NCBI RefSeq assembly: GCF_030271215.1
Contig: NZ_JASNGB010000161.1
Location: forward strand, 1-7,031
DNA: 7,031 nucleotides
Origin: Deinococcus rhizophilus
GTDB taxonomy: Bacteria; Deinococcota; Deinococci; Deinococcales; Deinococcaceae
Direction of reading: 5' to 3'
Within the stretch, counting starts at the first letter, position 1. Each line of letters begins with the position of its first letter. This document shows positions 1 through 7,031 of this stretch, in pieces. The translations under genes were made by a program, and so were the position numbers. A model generated the notes under the pieces. That model had not been told where the DNA came from, searched no databases, and was given only the letters and a program-made list of their open reading frames with translations.

Positions 1-153
1 CGGGGCCGCGCCCGCATCGCCGCCCGCTTCGGCGCGTGCCGGGCGGCCCACAACGCCCTCCACGGCGGCTCGCCCCTCGCGCTGGGGTCGAGTGTGGAGA
101 CGCGCGGGGTGTGCTGCATCGGACCGATCCCGATTCCCTTCCGCTGCGGGTAA
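1..153 (+). CDS. 3' end of an unrecognised gene (C-terminal 50 residues)
   Basis: Reading frame 1 is open from the first base to a TAA at 151-153 and gives 50 residues. Almost every codon ends in G or C (the few exceptions include AGT, GGA and ATT), which is the pattern of the real genes here, so I call it the tail of a gene that starts outside the window. The visible part is Arg/Ala-rich (RIAARFGACRAAHNALHGG) and ends in a hydrophobic, cysteine-containing stretch (GVCCIGPIPIPFRCG), with four cysteines in all. I do not recognise the family. The NALHGGSP segment faintly recalls the NxxHGSDS segment of nucleoside diphosphate kinases, but the rest does not follow that family and I do not rely on it. 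It lies 56 bases upstream of the first GNAT gene on the same strand, so it may be the promoter-proximal member of that operon. Confidence 0.6.
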   Translation, partial: RGRARIAARFGACRAAHNALHGGSPLALGSSVETRGVCCIGPIPIPFRCG

Positions 154-209
154 GGCTCCCGGCCATCCGGCCGATGCCCGCCCGGACGCAGGCTGTCAGG
201 CTGGGGCGA

Positions 210-782
210 ATGTTCACCCTCACCCTGCGCGAGCGTCAGCCTGCCGACTTCCCCACCCTCCACCGCTGGCTGCACGCCGAGCCGGACCCGGAGTGGAAAC
301 GGTGGGACGCGCCTTACTTCCACTCTGCCCGTCCCGCCTCTCCCCTGTCGCTGGCCGAGTTCAGCGAACGGGCGCAGGCCGAACCGCCCTCGCCCCACCG
401 CCGGGTCATCGCGCTGGATGGCGAGTGCATCGGCATGGTGACCCGCATGGAGGAGGCCCCGGCGGGCGGCGGCTGGTGGGACCTCGGCGTGCTGCTCTAC
501 GACCCGGCCCACTGGGGCGGCGGGCTGGGAACGCGGGCGCTGGACCTGTGGACGGACGCGACCTTCCGCGAGACGGACGCGCATGTCCTCACGCTAACCA
601 CCTGGGGCGGCAACGAGCGCATGATCCGGGCCGCCGCGCGGGTGGGCTACCGCGAGTGCGGGCGGGTGCCGGAGGCGCGGGTGTGGGCGGGGCGGCGCTG
701 GGACAGCGTGCGGCTGGGGCGGCGGCGGGGGTGGGAGACTGGAAGGCATGAACGTGTCCATTCGCCCGGCCCAGACCTTTGA
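210..782 (+). CDS. GNAT family N-acetyltransferase, RimJ/RimL-like (paralog A)
   Basis: A 190-residue protein with the GNAT fold, expected to move an acetyl group from acetyl-CoA to an amine; the substrate cannot be read from sequence. It opens with a RimJ/RimL-type strand and helix (LTLRERQPADFPTLHRWL, residues 4-21). The acetyl-CoA pyrophosphate loop is HWGGGLGT at about 101-108, preceded by the strand WWDLGVLLYD. A C-terminal GNAT segment (WGGNERM then RVGYREC, 132-150) is typical of the family. It is clearly paralogous to the gene at 1335-1892. The ATG at 210 is preferred because the GNAT fold begins right after it; no strong Shine-Dalgarno is visible, and an in-frame ATG at 174 would add 12 residues. 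The last 35 bases overlap the next gene, so the RRRGWETGRHERV tail may be a by-product of that overlap. A cytosolic enzyme acting on a small molecule or a protein N-terminus is equally possible. Confidence 0.88.
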   Translation: MFTLTLRERQPADFPTLHRWLHAEPDPEWKRWDAPYFHSARPASPLSLAEFSERAQAEPPSPHRRVIALDGECIGMVTRMEEAPAGGGWWDLGVLLYDPAHWGGGLGTRALDLWTDATFRETDAHVLTLTTWGGNERMIRAAARVGYRECGRVPEARVWAGRRWDSVRLGRRRGWETGRHERVHSPGPDL

Positions 783-1311
783 CGCGGCCTTTGCCGCCCC
801 GCTGATTCAGGAGGCCACCCGGCGGGTGGGCCAGCACCTGACAGGCACCACGAACGACGAGGACGCCGCGCACGTCATCGCGGAGTTCTTCGTGGGCCGG
901 GGCAACCGCCTGAGCTTCACGCACGCGCTGATCGCGGAGGGCGGGGGCCGTCCCCTGGGGGTCGCCGTGCTGTATCCCGGCGAGTTCGCCGAGGCCCTCG
1001 ACCACCCCTTCCGCGAGCACCGCCGCCTGCTGGGGCTGGACCCCGCCATTCCCACCGAGGCGCGGGCGGGCGAGCTGTACCTCGACACCCTCGCCACGGT
1101 CGCCGAGGCGCGGGGGCGGGGGGTGGGCACGGCGTTGCTCGGAGCCTGCGCGGAACGGGCACGGTTCCTCGGCCTCCCGCTGACCCTGCTGGTCGAGGAC
1201 GGCAATCCGGCGGCGCGGCTCTACGCCCGCAGCGGCTTCGTGCCGGTGGGGCGGCAGGACCTCGCGGGGCACGCCTACACGCGCCTGGCCCGGCACCCGG
1301 ACGCCGGATGA
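748..1311 (+). CDS. GNAT family N-acetyltransferase (second subgroup)
   Basis: A 187-residue GNAT enzyme of the more typical RimI/PhnO-like layout, unlike its two neighbours. After an N-terminal strand (NVSIRPAQ) and helix, the core strand ELYLDTLATV (109-118) leads into the acetyl-CoA loop EARGRGVGTALL at about 120-131 (the R/Q-x-x-G-x-G/A signature). The motif B region DGNPAARLYARSGFVPVG (151-168) carries the Asn and the Tyr-x-x-x-GF elements expected for the fold. A cytosolic acetyltransferase is inferred; the acceptor is unknown. The ATG at 748 lies inside the end of the upstream GNAT gene (35-base overlap), with GGGAG at 733-737 about ten bases before it as a plausible ribosome site. The stop at 1309-1311 overlaps an ATG at 1308 (ATGA), which would allow coupling to the third GNAT gene. 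Family call is firm, function is not. Confidence 0.9.
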   Translation: MNVSIRPAQTFDAAFAAPLIQEATRRVGQHLTGTTNDEDAAHVIAEFFVGRGNRLSFTHALIAEGGGRPLGVAVLYPGEFAEALDHPFREHRRLLGLDPAIPTEARAGELYLDTLATVAEARGRGVGTALLGACAERARFLGLPLTLLVEDGNPAARLYARSGFVPVGRQDLAGHAYTRLARHPDAG

Positions 1312-1321
1312 CCCCCGACCC

Positions 1322-1327
1322 TATACT
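1322..1327 (+). promoter_or_regulatory. Leaderless-type -10 box TATACT before the third GNAT gene
   Basis: TATACT is followed by seven bases (CCGCGCC) and a GTG in frame with the GNAT gene. This TANNNT-N6/7-start layout is what has been described for leaderless transcripts in Deinococcus. No TTGACA-like -35 is seen at the usual distance. If active, it would let the third GNAT gene be transcribed apart from the first two. Confidence 0.5.
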
Positions 1328-1334
1328 CCGCGCC

Positions 1335-1892
1335 GTGACCCCTGCCCCGGCTTCCCGCCTGGTCACGCTGCGCGACCGCCGAGCAGCCGACCTGCCCACC
1401 CTGACCCGCTGGCTCACCGACCCGGGGGCCGAGTGGCGGCGCTGGGACGCGCCCTACTTCCCGGCGGCGAGCACCACCCGCACGATGCGGGCGTATGCCG
1501 AGTCTCTCGCGGCCTCCTCCCCCGACGCCGACGAACAGGTCATCGACGTGGACGGCGTGGTGGTGGGCATGGTCAACCGCTCCGAGGAGGAGCCGCAGGG
1601 GGGCGGCTGGTGGGACCTCGGCATCCTGATCTACGACCCGGCGTACTGGGGGGGCGGCGTGGGCACCCGGGCCCTGGCCCTGTGGGTGCAGGACACCCTG
1701 GACTGGACCGACGCGCACGTGCTGACCGTGACCACCTGGGGCGGCAACCACCGCATGCTGCGCCTGGGTGCCCGGCTCGGCTTTCGCGAGTGCGCCCGCG
1801 TGCGGCAGGCGCGGCTGTGGGAGGGCGTGCGCCACGACAGCGTGCAGCTGGACCTGCTGCGGGGCGAGTGGCGCGGGCTGCCCCAGCCATGA
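1335..1892 (+). CDS. GNAT family N-acetyltransferase, RimJ/RimL-like (paralog C)
   Basis: From the GTG at 1335 this is a 185-residue RimJ/RimL-type GNAT enzyme. By eye about half or more of its residues match the protein at 210-782, including RWDAPYF, GGGWWDLG, the acetyl-CoA loop YWGGGVGTRAL, TDAHVLT and TTWGGN, and a shared RECxRVxxAR stretch near the C-terminus. The two are therefore duplicates, now separated by an unrelated GNAT. Shared Trp- and Gly-rich motifs suggest the same kind of acceptor, which is unknown. Start choice: an in-frame ATG at 1308 overlaps the upstream stop as ATGA and would add nine residues (MTPDPILRA). I prefer GTG 1335 because a -10 box sits seven bases before it and the extra residues lie outside the fold. 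The stop lies at 1890-1892, ten bases before the next gene. Confidence 0.88.
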   Translation: MTPAPASRLVTLRDRRAADLPTLTRWLTDPGAEWRRWDAPYFPAASTTRTMRAYAESLAASSPDADEQVIDVDGVVVGMVNRSEEEPQGGGWWDLGILIYDPAYWGGGVGTRALALWVQDTLDWTDAHVLTVTTWGGNHRMLRLGARLGFRECARVRQARLWEGVRHDSVQLDLLRGEWRGLPQP

Positions 1893-1902
1893 GTCCCCGG
1901 CC

Positions 1903-2514
1903 ATGACCAGGAAACAGCCCCGCCCCACCCGCGAGGCACCCCTGACGCCGCCCGGTTTCCTGGCGACCCAGGACCTCAAGGAACGCGGCTGGACGCCGGG
2001 CCTGATTCGCAAGTTCCTGGGCGAACACGACCTGACCCGCCCCAACGGCCTGAAGATGGGCCGCCGCCGCCTCCCGCCCGTCAAGCTCTACCGCGAGGAA
2101 CGGGTGCTGGACGCCGAGCGCCAGGAGCCCTTTCTGGTCGGTCAGGCCCGCGCCGCCGACGCCCGCGCCCGCGCCGAACGCGCCCGCGAGGAAAGGGCCG
2201 CGAAACGGGCCGCCCTGCTGGACGCCGCCGCCGGAGGCTACCGGCCCGTCGTCCACCCCGAGCCGCTGCGCAAGGGCTCGGTCCGCAAGGCCCGCGAGCC
2301 GTACCTGCCGGGGCTGGAGGCCACCCTCTCGCGCCTGATGAACGAGATCGGCAAGGTCACCCCCCGCGAGGAAGCCGAACTCCGCGCCCGCCTGCTGGAG
2401 CGGCTGCACATGGCCCTCGCCGCCACCTATCCCTGGTACCCGGCCCCCCAGGAGAAGAAGCCCCCCAGCCGCGAGGCGAAACCCAGCGACTGGCGGGAGT
2501 GGGACTGGGACTGA
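1903..2514 (+). CDS. Hypothetical protein, helical, with a possible DNA-binding-like N-terminal module
   Basis: A 203-residue protein that I cannot name. Residues about 25-70 (LKERGWTPGLIRKFLG, then LPPVKLYREERVLDAE) resemble a short helix-rich module seen in various bacterial hypothetical proteins, where 'ERGWT..LI..LLG.PD' is followed by 'LY...RV...E'. The shape recalls MerR-like or winged-helix folds, but that is inference. Residues about 81-110 form a strongly charged Ala/Arg/Glu helix (ARAERAREERAAKRAA). After a hinge rich in basic residues (PLRKGSVRKAREPY) a helical region follows (LSRLMNEIGKVTPREEAELRARLLERLHM, 142-170), then a Pro/Lys tail ending in WREWDWD. No signal peptide or membrane segment is seen, so it is probably cytosolic. 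The ATG at 1903 follows the third GNAT gene by ten bases. Its TGA stop (2512-2514) is also the left edge of the inverted-repeat element. Confidence 0.8.
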   Translation: MTRKQPRPTREAPLTPPGFLATQDLKERGWTPGLIRKFLGEHDLTRPNGLKMGRRRLPPVKLYREERVLDAERQEPFLVGQARAADARARAERAREERAAKRAALLDAAAGGYRPVVHPEPLRKGSVRKAREPYLPGLEATLSRLMNEIGKVTPREEAELRARLLERLHMALAATYPWYPAPQEKKPPSREAKPSDWREWDWD

Positions 2515-2524
2515 TACGGACTCC

Positions 2525-2553
2525 GATGGAATCGTTGACGAAGTGATTCCATC
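2525..2553. repeat. Hairpin inside element copy 1 (9-bp stem)
   Basis: GATGGAATC at 2525-2533 is perfectly complementary to GATTCCATC at 2545-2553, with an 11-base loop. It starts directly at the inner edge of the left terminal repeat. No T-run follows, so it is not a standard intrinsic terminator. Confidence 0.6.
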
Positions 2554-2597
2554 CGAGCGGAGGCGAGGAGGAGAAAGGGCGGGTTCCGGGAGAGGGA

Positions 2598-2626
2598 TTT
2601 CCTTCCGGTGGTGTCCCGGAAGGAAA
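2598..2626. repeat. Hairpin inside element copy 1 (11-bp stem)
   Basis: TTTCCTTCCGG (2598-2608) and CCGGAAGGAAA (2616-2626) pair without mismatch around a seven-base loop, TGGTGTC. The same loop, with one change, sits on a different stem in the second copy (5914-5936, opposite orientation), so the fold appears to be kept while the stem sequence drifts. Confidence 0.65.
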
Positions 2627-2652
2627 GGAATTGGACGGAATCCGTATGAGGG

Positions 2653-2675
2653 GCGGCCAGCTTCCAGCGGCCAGC
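2653..2675. repeat. Short direct repeat GCGGCCAGC, period 14
   Basis: GCGGCCAGC occurs at 2653-2661 and again at 2667-2675, followed by the related CCGCCAGCCAGC. This small array lies between the element and the terminator of the protease gene. It looks like simple slippage; no function is visible. Confidence 0.4.
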
Positions 2676-2689
2676 CGCCAGCCAGCGAC

Positions 2690-2715
2690 AAAAAAGCCCC
2701 AGCCGAAGCCGAGGC
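2690..2715 (-). terminator. Intrinsic terminator of the S41 protease gene
   Basis: On the minus strand the sequence reads GCCTCGGC-TTCG-GCTGGGGC followed by six T. This gives an eight-pair stem (two G-U pairs) capped by the very stable UUCG tetraloop and then a U-run, the textbook form of a Rho-independent terminator. It begins 20 bases after the TAA of the protease gene and insulates it from the convergent 203-residue gene. Confidence 0.88.
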
Positions 2716-2735
2716 CTCCCGGTCGTGCGGACGAC

Positions 2736-4052
2736 TTACTTCAGCGTCTCCACCGCCCGCCGCAGGATCGCGTCCCCGGCGAGGTCCACGGTCGCCTCGC
2801 CCTGCACGGCGGAGCGCACCGGGCGCTTGACCTCGGCGGTGTAGGTGAACTTGCCCTCCTTGTCGGCGGTGACGGTCACGGGCTTGCCCTCGACGGTCAG
2901 GGTGACCCTGGCGTTCGGGGTCAGGCCGCTGCCGCTGAAGTTGAAGGGGGTGGCGTTCAGGGTGTCGGCCACGGCCACGTCGGGCGTGATGCCCTTCTTG
3001 TGGATCTCGCGGCCCGAGGGCGTCAGCCACGCGCTGTTCACGATGGCGACCTTGCCGCCGTCCACGGTGTTCACCGGAATCTGCGCGACGCCCTTACCGA
3101 AGGTCTGCTCCCCGATCACGGTCGCCCGCTTCAGGTCCTGCAGGGCGCCCGCCACGACCTCGCTCGCGCTGGCGCTGTTCTTGTTCACCAGTACGACGAG
3201 CTTGCCCGTGTAATCGGTCGGTCGGTTGCTGGCGCGGCCATAGACCTGGGCACGGCCCGTGCGGTCCTTCAGGCTCACGATGGTGCCCGATCCCAGGAAC
3301 TGGTCAGCCACGTCCACGCCCGCGTTGAGCAGGCCGCCGCCGTTGTTGCGCATGTCCAGAATCAGCTTCTGCACGCCCTTTTGCTTCATGGAGGCGACCG
3401 CCGCGCGGAACTGGTCACTGACCTTCTCGTTGTAGAAGGTGTTCAGGGCGATGTAGCCGATATTGCCGGGCAGGATGGTCTGCTCCACATCCACGATGGT
3501 GACCTTGCGGCGCTCCATCTTGACCGTGTAGGGCTTGCCGTTGCGGGCAAAAGTCACGTTGACGGTGCTGTTCACGGGACCGCGCACCAGCCGCACGATC
3601 TCGTTGAGCTTGGCGGTCATCACGTCGGTGTCCCCAATCTTGACGAACACGTCCCCGATCTGCACGCCGTTATCGGCAGCGGCCTGACCCTTGTACACAT
3701 TCTCGATCTTGCCGCCCGTGCCGTCGGGGTTGGCAGCGGTCAGGGTCACGCCGATGCCGCCGAACTCGCCCTGAAGGTTCTGGGTGTCGATGGCGGTGTC
3801 GGCGGGTTCGGAGTAGTAGGTGAACTCGTCGTCGAGGCTGCCGAGCGCCCCGTTGATCGCGCCGCGCAGCACCTTTTCCTGGTCAATGGGGTAGAGGTAC
3901 GAGCGCTGAAGTTCGCCCAGTACCTGGAGGAAGGCCCGGCCCGTCTCCGAGCGGGTGAGGTCGGCCTGGGTGTAGCCGCCGAGCTGCGCGTAGCCGACGG
4001 CGGCGGTCGCGGCGAGGGACCCCGCCACCAGCATCATGCGTTTCCGGTTCAC
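2736..4052 (-). CDS. ctpA: S41 carboxy-terminal processing protease (CtpA-type), secreted
   Basis: A 438-residue protein with an export signal (VNRKR, hydrophobic residues about 7-20, possible cleavage after GYA at 20-22). A helical N-terminal region (about 30-90, including YLYPIDQEKVLRGAINGALGSLDDEFTYYS) is followed by a PDZ domain (about 95-180; FGGIGV, IGDVFVKIGD) and the S41 protease core (about 184-363; GYIALNTF, DMRNNGGGLL). The catalytic serine-lysine pair is read as Ser295 in NSASASE and Lys320 in TFGKG, 25 apart as in E. coli Prc. These proteases cut envelope proteins near their C-termini. An unusual beta-rich stretch of about 50 residues lies between TPDVAV and the final helix. GTG at 4052 is chosen because a TATCCT box precedes it by six bases and it gives a complete signal peptide; ATGs at codons 6-7 are alternatives. 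It is divergent from ftsE. Confidence 0.93.
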   Translation of the reverse strand: MNRKRMMLVAGSLAATAAVGYAQLGGYTQADLTRSETGRAFLQVLGELQRSYLYPIDQEKVLRGAINGALGSLDDEFTYYSEPADTAIDTQNLQGEFGGIGVTLTAANPDGTGGKIENVYKGQAAADNGVQIGDVFVKIGDTDVMTAKLNEIVRLVRGPVNSTVNVTFARNGKPYTVKMERRKVTIVDVEQTILPGNIGYIALNTFYNEKVSDQFRAAVASMKQKGVQKLILDMRNNGGGLLNAGVDVADQFLGSGTIVSLKDRTGRAQVYGRASNRPTDYTGKLVVLVNKNSASASEVVAGALQDLKRATVIGEQTFGKGVAQIPVNTVDGGKVAIVNSAWLTPSGREIHKKGITPDVAVADTLNATPFNFSGSGLTPNARVTLTVEGKPVTVTADKEGKFTYTAEVKRPVRSAVQGEATVDLAGDAILRRAVETLK

Positions 4053-4058
4053 CCGCGC

Positions 4059-4064
4059 AGGATA
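4059..4064 (-). promoter_or_regulatory. Leaderless-type -10 box TATCCT of the protease gene
   Basis: On the minus strand TATCCT is followed by six bases (GCGCGG) and the GTG start at 4052. The spacing fits a transcript beginning at or very near the start codon. No recognisable -35 box is seen. Together with the box at 4148-4153 it makes this a divergent promoter region. Confidence 0.5.
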
Positions 4065-4147
4065 GTGCGCCGGGTGAAGGGGATTTGAGGGCGACCTCAC
4101 CCACTGCCGCTTCCCGCCGCTGCTCTGCGCCCGGCCGGAGGCTGGGC

Positions 4148-4153
4148 TATGCT
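4148..4153 (+). promoter_or_regulatory. -10 box TATGCT for the ftsE transcript
   Basis: TATGCT lies 11 bases before an ATG at 4165 and 64 bases before the ftsE start. It is embedded in a direct repeat, GCTGGGC (4141-4147), TAT, GCTGGGC (4151-4157), which could be a protein-binding site or chance. The -35 position has no TTGACA match. A transcript starting about seven bases downstream would leave only a few bases before the ATG at 4165. Confidence 0.42.
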
Positions 4154-4164
4154 GGGCCGCGAGC

Positions 4165-4217
4165 ATGACCAGCCTGTCTTCCTTTTCCCGTGGCCGCGTC
4201 CCCGGAGGCCCCGGCGC

Positions 4218-4221
<4 letters not shown>
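4165..4221 (+). CDS. Possible 18-codon leader ORF overlapping the ftsE start
   Basis: ATG at 4165 opens an 18-residue frame, MTSLSSFSRGRVPGGPGA. Its TGA (4219-4221) overlaps the ftsE GTG (4218-4220) as GTGA. Its start lies just after the expected transcription start of the TATGCT promoter. The peptide resembles no family I know. Translation of it could be coupled to ftsE. Codons are short in number and evidence is only positional, so this is a tentative call. Confidence 0.28.
4204..4208 (+). promoter_or_regulatory. Ribosome binding site of ftsE
   Basis: GGAGG sits nine bases before the GTG at 4218. This decides the ftsE start: the alternative in-frame ATG at 4149 overlaps the -10 box and would add 23 residues (including FPWPRPRRPRR) that are not part of the FtsE fold. 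Confidence 0.7.
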
Positions 4222-4901
<680 letters not shown>

Positions 4902-5025
4902 GCGGTGCTGGCGCAGTTCTGCCCCTCCCCCTTCAGGGGGGAGATCGGGTGGGGGTGACCGGGCCGGGCACCCCAAGGCCAGAAGAAGGGGACAGGCCAC
5001 TCTTTCCCCCCCTCTGGAGGGTCCG
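4902..5025. repeat. REP-like G/C-tract spacer between ftsE and ftsX
   Basis: This 124-base gap contains a strong hairpin, CTCCCCC (4925-4931) with GGGGGAG (4937-4943) around the loop TTCAG, followed by GGGTGGGGGTGACC. Runs of C and G with such a hairpin and a trailing GGGTGGGGGTGA are typical of dispersed REP-like repeats in GC-rich genomes. The tract is bounded by GTGA at the ftsE end (4898-4901) and GTGA at the ftsX start (5026-5029), and another GTGACC lies at 4955-4960. No T-run follows the hairpin, so it is not a clear terminator. It carries the ribosome site of ftsX. Confidence 0.5.
5015..5020 (+). promoter_or_regulatory. Ribosome binding site of ftsX
   Basis: TGGAGG lies five bases before the GTG at 5026 and fixes that start. 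It sits inside the REP-like spacer. Confidence 0.7.
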
Positions 5026-5886
<861 letters not shown>

Positions 5887-5889
<3 letters not shown>

Positions 5890-6043
5890 TACGCATTCCG
5901 TTTGTTTCGTGTACAAGTCGGGACAGCACCGGCTTGCCCACTTCACGACCGGAACGCGTTCCTTTCCTTCTCCCTCTGCTGCGCAGCTTTGCAAATCCGG
6001 TCGGATTTCCGGGTGTTCAGGGCACCCTTCAATCGGAATCCGT

Positions 6044-6047
<4 letters not shown>
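5887..6047 (-). mobile_element. MITE-like inverted-repeat element, copy 2, splitting ftsX and the EnvC-like gene
   Basis: The core runs from 5890 to 6044 (155 bp) with ends TACGCATTCCG (5890-5900) and CGGAATCCGTA (6034-6044), matching at 10 of 11 bases, and TGA on both sides (5887-5889, 6045-6047). Its inside matches copy 1 better when reversed: 14 bases at 5919-5932 match 2605-2618 at 13 positions, CCGGAAC (5949-5955) matches the reverse of 2583-2589, and both have a purine/pyrimidine-rich tract. So the two copies lie in opposite orientation. Internal folds include CAAGTCGG/CCGGCTTG (5914-5936, one G-T pair), the palindrome GCTGCGCAGC, AAATCCG/CGGATTT and GGGTG/CACCC. The left TGA is the ftsX stop; the right TA plus TGA makes the ATG of the next gene. 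No coding region lies inside. Confidence 0.75.
5914..5936 (+). repeat. Hairpin inside element copy 2, conserved loop
   Basis: CAAGTCGG (5914-5921) and CCGGCTTG (5929-5936) pair over eight positions, one of them G-U in RNA, around the loop GACAGCA. Read on the other strand the loop is TGCTGTC, against TGGTGTC in copy 1. The stems share the inner CCGG but differ further out by paired changes. Confidence 0.55.

Positions 6048-7031
<984 letters not shown>

Larger units (their letters stand above)
2512..2649 (+). mobile_element. MITE-like inverted-repeat element, copy 1, with flanking TGA duplications
   Basis: The core runs from 2515 to 2646 (132 bp). Its ends are TACGGACTCCG (2515-2525) and CGGAATCCGTA (2636-2646), inverted repeats matching at 10 of 11 bases. 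Both sides are bounded by TGA (2512-2514 and 2647-2649), as expected of a 3-bp target duplication. No open reading frame with coding character lies inside, so it would depend on a transposase elsewhere. The left TGA is the stop codon of the 203-residue gene. The right 15 bases (CGGAATCCGTATGAG) are identical to those of the copy at 5887-6047. The interior has two perfect hairpins. It fits the small non-coding repeats known in Deinococcus genomes; the exact family cannot be named without a search. Confidence 0.72.

Noticed and set aside
210..1892. GNAT genes as toxin of a toxin-antitoxin pair
   Set aside because: None is preceded by a small RHH-type antitoxin gene, and the proteins are longer than typical GNAT toxins; a plain acetyltransferase is the simpler reading.
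2598..2626. Strong hairpin of element copy 1 as terminator of the 203-residue gene
   Set aside because: The stem is good, but it is followed by GGAATTGG and not by a T-run, so it does not fit an intrinsic terminator; it may still slow polymerase.
1573..3030. Minus-strand frame of 485 codons spanning the 203-residue gene and part of the protease
   Set aside because: It crosses a clear terminator and two genes on different strands, and its product is Gly/Arg/Ala-rich without recognisable features.
2631..4088. Long plus-strand frame of 485 codons opposite the protease gene
   Set aside because: It is the antisense shadow of a well-identified S41 protease and its translation (His/Val/Gly-rich, no domain) has no protein-like motifs. 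High GC makes long shadow frames common here.

Overview
The window is very GC-rich, with G or C at nearly every third codon position. Several genes carry a TANNNT -10 box 6-11 bases before a start codon, the leaderless-promoter style described for Deinococcus. The gene content also fits: an FtsE/FtsX/EnvC-type set next to a CtpA-type protease, GNAT paralogs, and short non-coding mobile repeats. The most likely source is a Deinococcus chromosome. This assignment is inferred from style and content, not from a database match.

Layout. Positions 1-153 hold the last 50 codons of an unrecognised gene. Positions 210-1892 hold three consecutive GNAT N-acetyltransferase genes; the first and third are clear paralogs of the RimJ/RimL type and the middle one belongs to a different GNAT subgroup. 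A 203-residue hypothetical protein follows (1903-2514). Its stop codon forms the edge of a short inverted-repeat element (2512-2649). On the minus strand, a secreted PDZ/S41 carboxy-terminal processing protease (2736-4052) ends at a good intrinsic terminator (2690-2715). Divergent from it runs ftsE (4218-4901), ftsX (5026-5889) and an EnvC-like murein hydrolase activator (from 6044, cut by the window end). A second copy of the inverted-repeat element (5887-6047) lies exactly between ftsX and the EnvC-like gene.

How the genes work together. FtsE (ATPase) and FtsX (membrane subunit) form an ABC-type complex that does not transport but drives the periplasmic coiled-coil EnvC/PcsB-type protein, which activates cell-wall hydrolases during division. 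CtpA-type proteases often sit beside envC genes and turn over cell-envelope proteins, so the divergent pair makes a cell-wall remodelling locus. The GNAT block is a separate operon-like unit with no visible link to division.

Main observation. Both copies of the small element have 10-of-11-base terminal inverted repeats flanked by a direct TGA, which looks like a 3-bp target duplication. Removing the second element and one TGA restores a GTGA overlap in which the ftsX stop and an EnvC GTG start share bases, in the correct frame. The element therefore seems to have split a stop/start overlap, kept the ftsX stop and changed the EnvC start from GTG to ATG. A 124-bp REP-like spacer between ftsE and ftsX is also bounded by GTGA on both sides and may be a second case.
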